Made by a program: the position numbers and the translations under genes. The notes under the pieces are model-generated. The model searched no databases. It was given only the letters and a program-made list of their open reading frames with translations, and was not told the origin of the DNA. This document shows positions 38,725 through 47,015 of a stretch of DNA of 64,000 nucleotides, piece after piece. Origin of the DNA: Neoscytalidium dimidiatum (lineage: Eukaryota; Ascomycota; Dothideomycetes; Botryosphaeriales; Botryosphaeriaceae); the NCBI GenBank assembly GCA_037367355.1, contig CM074696.1:3906001-3970000 (forward strand), in the 5' to 3' direction. Positions within the stretch are counted from its first letter, which is position 1, and every line of letters starts with the position of its first letter.

Positions 38725-39449
38725 TATTATAAATTTTAGAATATACGGGCTTTATAGCTATAAGAGCCGTAAACCTATATAGAAAATAAGCTAAAGAAGA
38801 ACTCTACGCCTAGTAGAGCCGCGCTCTTTAAATTCTATACGGGAAAACTAGAAATATAAGACGATAGCGCGTACGAAATACTAGTAAATAGTAACCGCCT
38901 ATATAAAAAGAACGCCTACGGGCGTAACGACTAGTAAGAAAATATAGTCTAATAAGAAGCTCGTAGGAAATAAAGAATTAAGCGGGTAAAAAGCGGAAAG
39001 ACGATAAGAGTAGATACTATAAAATAAAAATATAGCGGTAATATCGTCCGCTAATACTAGTAGAAGTCGAATTCTAAAAAAGAGGCTTTAGCGCCTAAGT
39101 TATATAGAACCTACTAGATCTACTAGATAATAAAGAATTATAGCTATTCTCTACTATATATAGATAATAGAGAATACTAACTATTCTCTACTATCTAATA
39201 GATTATTATAGCTTTACTATAGTATATAGATACGCTTATTAGATAGTATTTCTTAACTCTTATAGTTAAACTTAAAGTTCTAATTTAATACTATATTAAC
39301 TTAGAGATAATAAGGCCTACTAAACTTCTATATTACGTAACTTCTTATTTTATATTACTTTCTTTTCCTCGTCTTTAAGGTAAATTCTTTAATAAAATTA
39401 AACCTACTAAGTAACTTTAAAGCCTAGTAGTAGAGGCCCCGTTATTATA
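38725..39449 (+). repeat. 3' LTR of copy 2
   Basis: Begins TATTATAAAT and ends GTTATTATA. A purine-rich tract, AAGAAGGAGAATAG, sits immediately upstream as expected for second-strand priming. Confidence 0.85.
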
Positions 39450-39454
39450 TAAGA

Positions 39455-40334
39455 ATTTAATAACTATTAGTATAGTTAATAGTTAAATAGAAGTTAAGAA
39501 GCGTAGAGAGTCTAGAGAATTTAAAGAGTTCGAGAAAGGATTTTCTTAAGTTTCTATACTTTTTCTAGAGAAAAGAAAAGATAGAAATAGAAAATAAGAC
39601 TAGAAAGAAATCGCCGGCTTTAATTTTATCTAAACTAAGCTATAAATAAACGAATTTTAGGCGAGAGCGGGGAATTTTCTTAGTTACTTTCTTCTAAGAA
39701 GTAACTAAAGCGTTTTTAGCGGCTATTTATTTAAGCTTTTCGCTTATTCTCGGTTATTTTTAGTTCGTTTAGATATAGAGGTAGTAAAAACTCTACGTAT
39801 ATAGGCCGCGAAAAAGAGGTAGAGTAATAAGAAGAAGATAGTGCTTTTTCGCCTTAAATTTAGATACGTAAACGCGCTCTAAATCTAGTATAACTTAGTA
39901 TAAAAGTACGCGTAGATATTCTTCGTTAGTTCCGTAATTTTAATATATTTTTAGGTTAATTTAGAAATTTAGTAGGGGTATAGAGGTAGAAGACGGCGAT
40001 TTAACTTAATAGAGTCTCTTTTCTACGTAATAACGTAGTAGCGCGTATAGCTATAAAGTTAAGATTTAAGAATCTAGCTAAGAGAATTAAGAGCTTTTAA
40101 TAGATACTAGTCTTAGCGCTTTTTCTTAAGGTTAAGTTCGGTGGTTTTAGGGTCTTAGTAGAAGTATAGAGGTAGAGAGAGATAATTTAGTCTAACGAGG
40201 TCTCTTTTCTATATAATAGTATAATAGCGCGTATAGCTACGAAGCTAAGATTTAAGAATCTAGCTAAAGAAATTAAGAGCTTTTAATAGATATTAGTTTT
40301 AGCGCTTTTTCTTAAAGTCGAGTTCGAAGATATA
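39455..40334 (-). mobile_element. Probable 5' region of the interrupted LINE
   Basis: Removing copy 2 and one TAAGA joins 31,328 to 39,455, so this stretch is continuous with the LINE. Being upstream on the minus strand, it should hold ORF1 start or 5' untranslated sequence. No protein motif is recognised. Confidence 0.42.
39972..40332. repeat. Tandem repeat, two copies, period about 186 bp
   Basis: A unit running from ATAGAGGTAGA through GCGCGTATAGCTA and AGAATCTAGCTAA to GCGCTTTTTCTTAA occurs at about 39,978 and again at about 40,165, with scattered RIP-type differences. Confidence 0.75.
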
Positions 40335-40651
40335 GATAAGACGTCTTACTTATTAGGGCTAGATAGTATAACTAATATATATAAGGCTATTATAGCGTAT
40401 ATACTAGTATTTAACTAGCCTTATATAGTATAATCCATACGTAAAGAAAGCGTTTCTTAATAAAATAACTAAAGAGCTTTATACTTTTAGATTTAAAGAA
40501 GATATACGACTCTTAATTAAGTACTTAAATACTAGGTAGTAGTAGTAGTAAAATATACTGATACTATTATATATATTATTATCTAGATACTATAAGTTAA
40601 TTTATATATATATTACTTAAAAGATATTAATACGCGAGCTAGGCTTATAAC
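40335..40651. mobile_element. Interior sequence next to the right outer LTR
   Basis: RIP-altered DNA of unknown family between the tandem repeat and the right 207-bp LTR. It may be interior of the outer element. Confidence 0.35.
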
Positions 40652-40858
40652 TATTAAACTAAATAGTTAATAGGATACTATATTAAGTAGTAATAATAAG
40701 TAGAATAAATAAATTAGTATACTAGTAAAAAATATTAAATAAGGGTAATTATATATATTTAGTATACGCTAATAAATAAGCGAAATTAGTGGCGGAATTA
40801 AATGTAAAAGGAATATACTATAGTAATAAAACGACGACTATAATACTAGTGTTTAACA
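40652..40858. repeat. Right LTR of the outer element (207 bp)
   Basis: Begins TATTAAAC and ends GTTTAACA, exactly the same length as the left copy. Differences from the left copy in the first half are all G:C to A:T in this copy; in the last 70 bp the direction reverses, this copy keeping the un-mutated bases. Confidence 0.88.
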
Positions 40859-42240
40859 CAACCTTAGTAGCTAGGGGCATGCCTACAATTATAGTGAGCA
40901 TGAACTACAGGCTCGCAGGCCAGAGGTATCTGACGAACAAGGAATTGTTTTAAGTTGGCCTCGGGAACTTCGGTATACACGACCAGAGAATGGCTCTCTC
41001 CTGCATTCAGGAGTGTTATGGCAGGTACGCTTAGCGCGGCGCTAGCGCCGCTGGGTAGTTTGGCTCCTCCGCTCTTTCAGAGACGGAACAGACAACAACA
41101 ACAACGAATACAGATGCATACGAGGTTTTGCTCCAACAAGGAGAATATTGCGTGCCTCGGAGGTGACCCGGATCGTGTGACCATTTCCGGTGAGTTTGTA
41201 GGTACCATGTCGGTGGGCTCCCACTTGCTGGCCAATGCGGATCAAGGCGATGCAGGAAGATCTTTCAGCGCTGCGGTTGCTCAAAGCGGTGGTCCATTCA
41301 TTCCTCTCACTACTCCAAGCCTGGCCTATGTGGATGCTGTTTATCCGAGCATTTCAGATGCCGCCGGCTTTTCCAGCGCAGAAGATACGTTGGCCTGCTT
41401 GAGAACGGCACCTGCAAACACTCTCGCTGCCGTCCTCGGCCGGCATAGCTGGCCCCCGTTCCAGACGGCATTACTGTCGCCACAAACCCTGCACTCGCGC
41501 TCGAACTTGTAATTTCTCCGCCGTTCCTCTTCTCATCGGTGCCAATACCAACGAGAGAACGTCTTTTTATCGCTCTGTTGGCATCGGAGTCAATAACACT
41601 GCCCAGTACGGAGCATTATTCGAGGCCAACCCATTCGACAACCCAACCTTCGAGCTCTTAGTACAGCAGTATACCGCCCTGGATCTTTCCAAAGAACTTG
41701 GCAGCGTGAAACCTATGGCAGGGAGTTCCCTCGGCTCTCAATATGGACGGGCTTCTGTGTTTCTTGGAGATTACGTGTTCATTGCGGGTAGGCGCATTGC
41801 TTCCGAGATATGGGCACAGAGCGGCCTGCCCGTGTACAGCTATGGGTTCAATACCATGCCTGCCGGAATCCGGCCTTACGTCTTTGGCGCTGCACACTTC
41901 CAAGAGATTCCCTTCGTTTTCGACAACACCTCCGGCGCGGGGGGGAACGTCGATCAATTCGCCGTAGATCTCCCAGAGCGGAAGGCTCGGTACGAAGATC
42001 TTGCGACGCTGATGTGGATCAGCTTCGTGAGCACACAGTCGCCGAATAACCATGGTGGTAAGTTTCATGTTGGCTTCCTGCCAGTTACACTTACCACTCA
42101 ACGTCGGTATTAGTAACCATCTTTAGCAATACATAGCCTGTTTACTCTTTAGCTAATCCTACTAATATGCTTTTTGATGGTAACACTACATCGTACGTGG
42201 AGAAGGATGGCTGGAGAACAGAACCTATTCGTACGATGAG
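40859..42240 (+). pseudogene. Type B carboxylesterase pseudogene, 5'-truncated and multiply disrupted
   Basis: Alpha/beta-hydrolase family. In order: LVARGMPTIIVSMNYRLAG (oxyanion region) right after the outer LTR; a TAA at 40,951-40,953; VGLGNFGIHDQRMALSCIQE; a 125-bp insertion (41,014-41,138); NIACLGGDPDRVTISGEFVG. In the last of these the nucleophile elbow GESAG has become GEFVG: the catalytic serine codon is TTT at 41,195-41,197. Then AAVAQSGGPF and, after frame changes near 41,450-41,530, PLLIGANTNERTSFY. FLGDYVFIAGRRIASEIW follows, then GAAHFQEIPFVF with the catalytic histidine intact at 41,895-41,897. After a likely intron from about 42,056 comes a last piece, SYVEKDGWRTEP. It cannot make an active enzyme. 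The N-terminal 100 or so residues are not found left of the block. Confidence 0.85.
41014..41138. mobile_element. 125-bp TG...CA insertion (solo-LTR-like) in the esterase
   Basis: Begins TGTTATGG and ends CTCCAACA. It is flanked by exact AGGAG duplications (41,009-41,013 and 41,139-41,143). Removing it plus one AGGAG joins CIQE to NIACLGGD in frame, exactly as in intact esterases, so it is a genuine insertion. It contains a 16-bp palindrome, GCGGCGCTAGCGCCGC, at 41,036-41,051. Too short to name the family; it could be a very small solo LTR or another short element. Confidence 0.8.
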
Positions 42241-43544
42241 AGCAAGTGCTCCGAGCTGGTGGTGGTTTGTACGCGCAAGCAACGCACTCGAAAGTCACGA
42301 CCGCTGGTCAAGATACTCGAAAATAACTATAATGAGATGGCCTTGAAGCCAATCTTAATGGATATCATGGATGTATGAATACGTTTACGCTCCAACAGAA
42401 AATCGTAATACCGAATACGACACTGTATTAAGCCGACATACTAAACAATTCACCCCTTTGCATGTTTAATTCATAACTGTGAACCGTTATGTGCCATATC
42501 ACGGCCCAAATCAGACATGAAACCGGCTGACTTCTTGCGTGGAGTGGCAGATCTATGCTTCGGCCAGTCAGGCCCACAATGTCGAATTAGATGTGGGCAG
42601 AACACATTGTGATGAAAGCTTGCCACGTGGAAACTTCATTGGCGAGTTTCATTTGTGAACACCTCCATATCGAAGAACCCCTCATGAAGCTCTTCGGACT
42701 CTGCAGTGAGCCCAAGGACGAATGTGCAAGGCTGAGTCAACCCGAGGCTTTACGGGCACATTAATTACTTTAGATCGGATATCCCACCGCTTTCGTTCGA
42801 TGTGGGTGCCTGAATAATCAAGGTAAACGTATATCTCTAGACTGAGAATTCTTGGTGCCGCATAACATTTTTGACGAGCTGGAACAGTAAGATTGCTATC
42901 TCAGTCGAAAGAAGGAGTAACTAAAGTCTTATGCTCACGAATTCCCATCAACGTCAGCTTTGGTACCGCATGGACGTCTTTCGCTATCAGCTCTTGCATA
43001 GGTAGGTCTGATATGGTAAATGCCTTTATTTAGAATTAACACCAGACCGAACTGCATTCACACACGTGCATGTGAACTTATGCCAGCTGGTGATGTGAAA
43101 TTGCTGCTAAAGCGTACAAAACCCCCTATGTGAATGACCTAGAAGTCGCAAATTAGTCTTTGAGCTGGTGTTTAGCGTCTAAAAAAAAATCACATGTAGT
43201 GTGTGCACACGTATAGAATATTGCAGCTGACCACCAACCGGAACAATTTTGCTCAGAAAACACCTCTTGACCGTATTCTTTACTATCACCAGGACCTCAT
43301 TGGGGCTATTTAACCTGCTTTCTTCTTGTGCAAGTTCCTCTCCTTCTCTTCTACAATGCTCCACCCTCCAGTTCCAAGAATTTGAGCGTGCCTCCCAAAA
43401 CGCTTGTCCACGAAACGTCAGCAAGAATACAAAGTCGGCCAACTGCTCCGTCCTATCGCTCACAACACCTCTCGATGTACGTGAGCTATTCCAACACATG
43501 AGCACCTTACTTCAGAACCATCTCTATCCTTGAGCAAAGCCTCC
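42241..43544. other. Intergenic without a supportable gene
   Basis: About 1.3 kb of normal-composition DNA with only short, unconvincing frames on both strands. Nothing recognised. Confidence 0.4.
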
Positions 43545-43800
43545 ATCTTCAAAGTCATACCTCTTCCCGTATCAACTTCCCAAAACCTTCGCAGCTCGCT
43601 AACCCCCCGGAACCAATCCAGTCAAACATCAAAAAAAAAACCCTTTTCCGCAAGAAAACACCATGGCGCCTCATCTTCAAAGTCATACCTCTTCCCGTAT
43701 CAACTTCCCAAAACCTTCGCAGCTCGCTAACCCCCCGGAACCAATCCAGTCAAACATCAAAAAAAAAACCCTTTTCCGCAAGAAAACACCATGGCGCCTC
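43545..43800 (+). repeat. Perfect tandem duplication, 2 x 128 bp, spanning a start codon
   Basis: ATCTTCAAAGTCATACC starts at 43,545 and again at 43,673, and the units read identically, including a run of ten A. Each copy ends with ACACCATGGCGCCTC. The ATG in copy 1 is at 43,663 and the ATG in copy 2, at 43,791, starts the gene. Confidence 0.93.
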
Positions 43801-44744
43801 CACGCGACCGCCCCACGTCCACCTCCCCGCTCGCAGGCATGCCCCTCCACGCCAAACGCGCCCTGGTCGAGACGACCGACAAGATCACCATCAAGTGGAC
43901 GGACCCGCGCAACGCCGACGAACAGCACGCCGTCCCCGGCGTCCCCAAGCCCATGCTCCTGGCCTTCTCCGCGCCCGCCCGCCACCACTACGGGCCGCGC
44001 AACGCGCGCAACGTGCCCTCCTCCGCGGCGCGCACCTACGACCTGGGCGCGCGGCCCACGCTCGACCCGACGGCGGTCCGCTACGTGCTGGGCCAGATGC
44101 GCGCGGCGTGCACGACGCGCGGGCCGCGCGAGCTGGCGGCGTACGGCGGCGGCGGCGGCGAGGACAGCGTGCTGCGGCAGCTCAAGTGCTTCGTGGCGCT
44201 GCGCGCGCTCGGGGTGCGGTGCGCCGAGTACGCGTGGCGCGGGGCGCTGATGGACGCGATGCGCGGCGCCGGCGACGCCGTCACGGGCGCCGAGTTCGTG
44301 CTGCTGCACCGGGCGTTCGGGCTCGACGGCGAGCCGCTGCTGCTGCGGCACGCGCTCGGCTGCGTCGCGCGCGCGGAGCTGCGCGGCGAGGTCGAGCACG
44401 TCCCGGAGACGGCCAGGATCAACGCGTACGTGTACGGCGGCGAGGGCGGCCCGGAGCTCGCCGCCGCGAAGAGGGCGGTGGAGGCGGAGTGCGGGCGGCG
44501 CGCGGAGGAGCGCGCGGAGAGGGAGAGGGCGTGGCGGGCGCGCGAGGAGCGCAGGCGCGAGCGGAGGGAGCGGAGCGAGGGGCAGGGGCGGAGGAGGGCC
44601 GAGCGCGAGGAGCGCGCCGCGAGGTCGGCGGAGAAGCTGGACAAGGCGAGGGCTGGGGAGAGGGTCTTGAGCGAGCGCGAGGTCGAGGCGTTGACTCGCG
44701 GTGAAGCGCCGAAGGTTGCGACGCTGTCGAAGAAGCTGCGTTGA
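43791..44744 (+). CDS. Uncharacterised fungal protein, GC-rich paralogue of the gene at 2.1 kb
   Basis: 317 residues, no intron, very GC-rich. Landmarks shared with the minus-strand gene at 2,105-2,851: ITIKWTDP near the N-terminus, QMRAACT, CFVALRALGV, then a helical segment and an extremely charged Arg/Glu tail (residues about 230-290) that probably forms a long single helix or coiled coil. No named domain, signal peptide or membrane segment. The start at 43,791 is chosen because homology begins soon after it; the duplicated ATG at 43,663 is in another frame (128 is not a multiple of 3) and opens a reading frame overlapping the first part of the gene. Likely soluble; function unknown. Confidence 0.7.
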   Translation: MAPPRDRPTSTSPLAGMPLHAKRALVETTDKITIKWTDPRNADEQHAVPGVPKPMLLAFSAPARHHYGPRNARNVPSSAARTYDLGARPTLDPTAVRYVLGQMRAACTTRGPRELAAYGGGGGEDSVLRQLKCFVALRALGVRCAEYAWRGALMDAMRGAGDAVTGAEFVLLHRAFGLDGEPLLLRHALGCVARAELRGEVEHVPETARINAYVYGGEGGPELAAAKRAVEAECGRRAEERAERERAWRAREERRRERRERSEGQGRRRAEREERAARSAEKLDKARAGERVLSEREVEALTRGEAPKVATLSKKLR

Positions 44745-45210
44745 GGGGGCGCGCGCACAGGGATTCGTGGTATCATGGGAGGGGATGGGTTCTTCGTCGC
44801 TGCTTTTCGGAGGCATAGCATGAAAGGATGACTGAGCGGTGGGAAGTGAAGTGTGTGTTCACTACCAAAAAAGGGGGTGCGGTTTTTGCTCAGCGCTGGA
44901 GGGAAAAGATTTTACGGGTTTGGGACTTCACGGTGGCATCAGGTTCCGGACGGATAGCTTTGATTTTTCTTTCTCCTCTTGCTCAGCAGGTTATCGACCT
45001 GCAAGACAACCCAGCAGTTGGGATGATAGTTGCGTTGCAAAACGTGCGGACACACTATTCTTTCTAAAAGAAAGCAATTCATAGTAACGAAGCACTCCTC
45101 TTCCTTTTCACGATGACAGGGGCCAAGTGATGAAGTTGTAAAATGTATGAGCTTTGAAGCCAACCCTGTCGTTTTCGGTGTTCCCCCAATATCCCCAAAT
45201 ACTTCATGCC
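44745..45210. other. Intergenic, convergent 3' ends
   Basis: Spacer between the 3' end of the GC-rich paralogue and the 3' end of the MFS gene. No gene seen. Confidence 0.45.
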
Positions 45211-47015
45211 TTAGTACACATACCTGAAATTCTCATTCTCCCAATCCGTCAGGTCTCCAAACGCCGTGGCATCCAAATCCTGCACCGTCCGCCCCTCTCC
45301 AAACTTCCGATCCCTCTTCTTATTCTCCCAGCTCAGCATCGCCCTCAACACCAAAACCAGCACCACCTCCAGTAGGTGGCAGAAAATCATGCTCCAGATT
45401 CCCAGCGGGTATGTCGGCTGCTGCTCCGTCTTGAAGAGGAATGGGCCGGCAATGTTGCCCGCACAGTAGCCGAGGAAGAGGCAGGCATTGGTAACGATCT
45501 TCTTCGTGTGGCCGGCAGTGTTGCCGATGCTGAGAGACAGGATGAGGACAAACGCGGCGTTGTACGGGCCGGTGAGGTAGTAGCACCAGAGGCGGCCGAC
45601 GTGGTGCTCGAGCGGCACGAAGCGGAGGCCGAAGGTACCGGCGATGTTTGGGAGGAGGTAGAGGATGATGAACCAGCAGCGCGTATTCTTCTTCAGCTTG
45701 TTCGCGTAGTAGTCGTTGAGGTAGACGCACGAAAGGATGGACAGTGCGATCAGGACGCCGTAGGGCATCTGGAGGAGTGTCGTCACCAGGGTCGAGTATC
45801 CGAACCCCTTGATGATGATGGTGCCGAAGTTGGATATTCCGCCGTTGGGCGTGTTGCAGACGACGCCGAGGATGAAGAACATGTAAGTCTTGGGGTCCTT
45901 GAAGGCTTCGACAGCTTGGTACATCTTGAAGTGCTTGTTCTCCACGCCGGTTTGGTTCTCGCGCAGGCGTTCGACGGCCAGGCGCTTTTCGTGCGTGCTA
46001 AGCATGGGTGCCGTGACGGGGCTGTCGGGCAGGAAGATGAACATGACGATTCCCCAAGCACTGCAGAGAGCTGTAGTCAATTAGCGGCTGGGTAATTCCT
46101 TAGACATTGCTCTGCTCACCTCCGATGATCAAAAACTCGTACTTCCAGGACGCCAGCGCACCTCGGATCTGGCCGATGCCATAGCCGAGGAGACCACCCA
46201 AGGCGATACCGAAGCCGTTTGCGGTGTACCAGAGACCTATACGGACGGGCTGTTGCCTCCTCGTGTACCACATGCAAGTAATCAACATGAAGGCTGGATC
46301 AGCGCAAGCTTCCGCAGCCCCTGACAACGCGCGCAGGACTGCAAGCGTCGCAAAGTTCTGCCAACGCGTTAGAGGATATGACGATGGCAGTTCTTATACA
46401 AGGAAGCGAGCTTACGTGGGCAGCAGCCTGTGCCATCAGCAGGACGCCCCAAAGGAAAATGTTGAACCCCAGATACTTCCCCACCGGAAAGCGCTGCAGC
46501 ATGAAGTTCGTCGGGAACGCCCAAGCCAGGAAGCCGAAGTAGAATATACCTGCGCAAAGCGATTGTCAGTTCACGGGCCACCTTCACGAAGTGAGCCCCG
46601 AGCACTCACTGGAGAGCCAATTATATTCCGTCCCCTGCAGATCCAGGTCCTCTCTGATGCCGAAGATGGCGGCATACGACAACGTCGTTTTATCGATGTA
46701 GAAAAAGGCGTAGCAGACGGCCAAGTACGGCAGGATCATGAAGTCGATCTTGCGCACGAGACGCTTCTCCTCCTCCGGGTCGTGCGGCTCATGCACCTCG
46801 GCCGGGTCGCGGAACAAGGCCATGGCGGCGTCGCCGTCGCCGCGCGAGAGCTTCCACTTGCTCGCGGTGGCGGTGGTAGACGGCGAGATGGGCGAGGCGA
46901 CCTCCTGGAGGACGGTGCCGCCATCCTTGCCGTCTGCCCGGTCGCAGCTGTCGCTTGGAGGAGACGCCGCGGGCTGGTCGTCCGCAGGCGGACTCGCGCT
47001 TTTGGAGAAGCGCAT
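45211..47015 (-). CDS. MFS transporter, anion:cation symporter (allantoate permease-like) family
   Basis: Four exons: 47015-46610, 46549-46416, 46357-46120, 46070-45211. The introns are 60, 58 and 49 bp with GTGAGT/GTAAGC/GTGAGC donors and CAG acceptors, giving 545 residues. A cytoplasmic N-terminus ends in EEEKRLVRKIDFMILPYL, typical of Dal5-like permeases. It is followed by TTLSYAAIFGIREDL, FYFGFLAWAFPTNFMLQRF (with the family's loop motif) and then the rest of the 12 expected helices. The central loop contains RLRENQTGVENKHFKMYQ, and the second half includes GYCAGNIAGPFLF. Members carry small organic anions such as allantoate, nicotinate or pantothenate across the plasma membrane; the substrate cannot be told from sequence. 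An in-frame ATG at 47,114 is an alternative start. The gene looks intact. Confidence 0.86.

Larger units (their letters stand above)
31329..39449 (+). mobile_element. Full-length Ty3-type chromodomain LTR retrotransposon, copy 2, RIP-mutated
   Basis: 8,121 bp with 726- and 725-bp LTRs and an exact TAAGA target duplication (31,324-31,328 and 39,450-39,454). Plus-strand motifs in order: Gag LRDEIKEAIT...KLALLINKRYTKR near 32,785-32,895; aspartic protease IDSRV near 34,146 (IDSGA type) and DVIISPNYNIIF near 34,340; reverse transcriptase RLYIDYRYLND near 35,205 and YLDDILIY near 35,503; RNase H NYDVYNKELLAI near 36,058; integrase core SISLDFITNLS near 36,850; chromodomain KVEKILNSGYING near 37,758. 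The Gag-protease-RT-RNaseH-integrase-chromodomain order defines a chromovirus-type Ty3 element. Many codons are TAG/TAA, so it is dead. Confidence 0.88.
10014..40858. mobile_element. Nested retrotransposon stack occupying one LTR insertion site, heavily RIP-mutated
   Basis: The whole AT-rich block lies between two 207-bp direct repeats and an identical 5-bp target duplication, CAACC (10,009-10,013 and 40,859-40,863). One LTR retrotransposon therefore inserted here first and everything between arrived later inside it. The interior has almost no CA or TG dinucleotides and is full of TAG/TAA in every frame, as expected of saturated RIP. The outer element's own interior may be only the parts next to its LTRs (about 10,221-10,550 and 40,335-40,651), which would make it a small non-autonomous element. 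That last point is inference. Confidence 0.85.

Noticed and set aside
10014..40858. Giant cargo-carrying Starship-type element
   Set aside because: No tyrosine-recombinase captain gene or cargo genes can be read; the ends are LTRs with a 5-bp duplication and the inside is retrotransposons.
10014..40858. Centromere or mitochondrial DNA insertion, suggested by AT-richness
   Set aside because: The composition comes from CA-to-TA decay of recognisable retroelements with sharp LTR borders; no mitochondrial gene motifs are present. A centromeric role cannot be tested but is not needed.
43663..44250. 195-residue frame starting at the duplicated ATG
   Set aside because: Ser/Pro/Arg/Thr-rich shifted reading of the GC-rich gene; kept only as a possible regulatory upstream frame.
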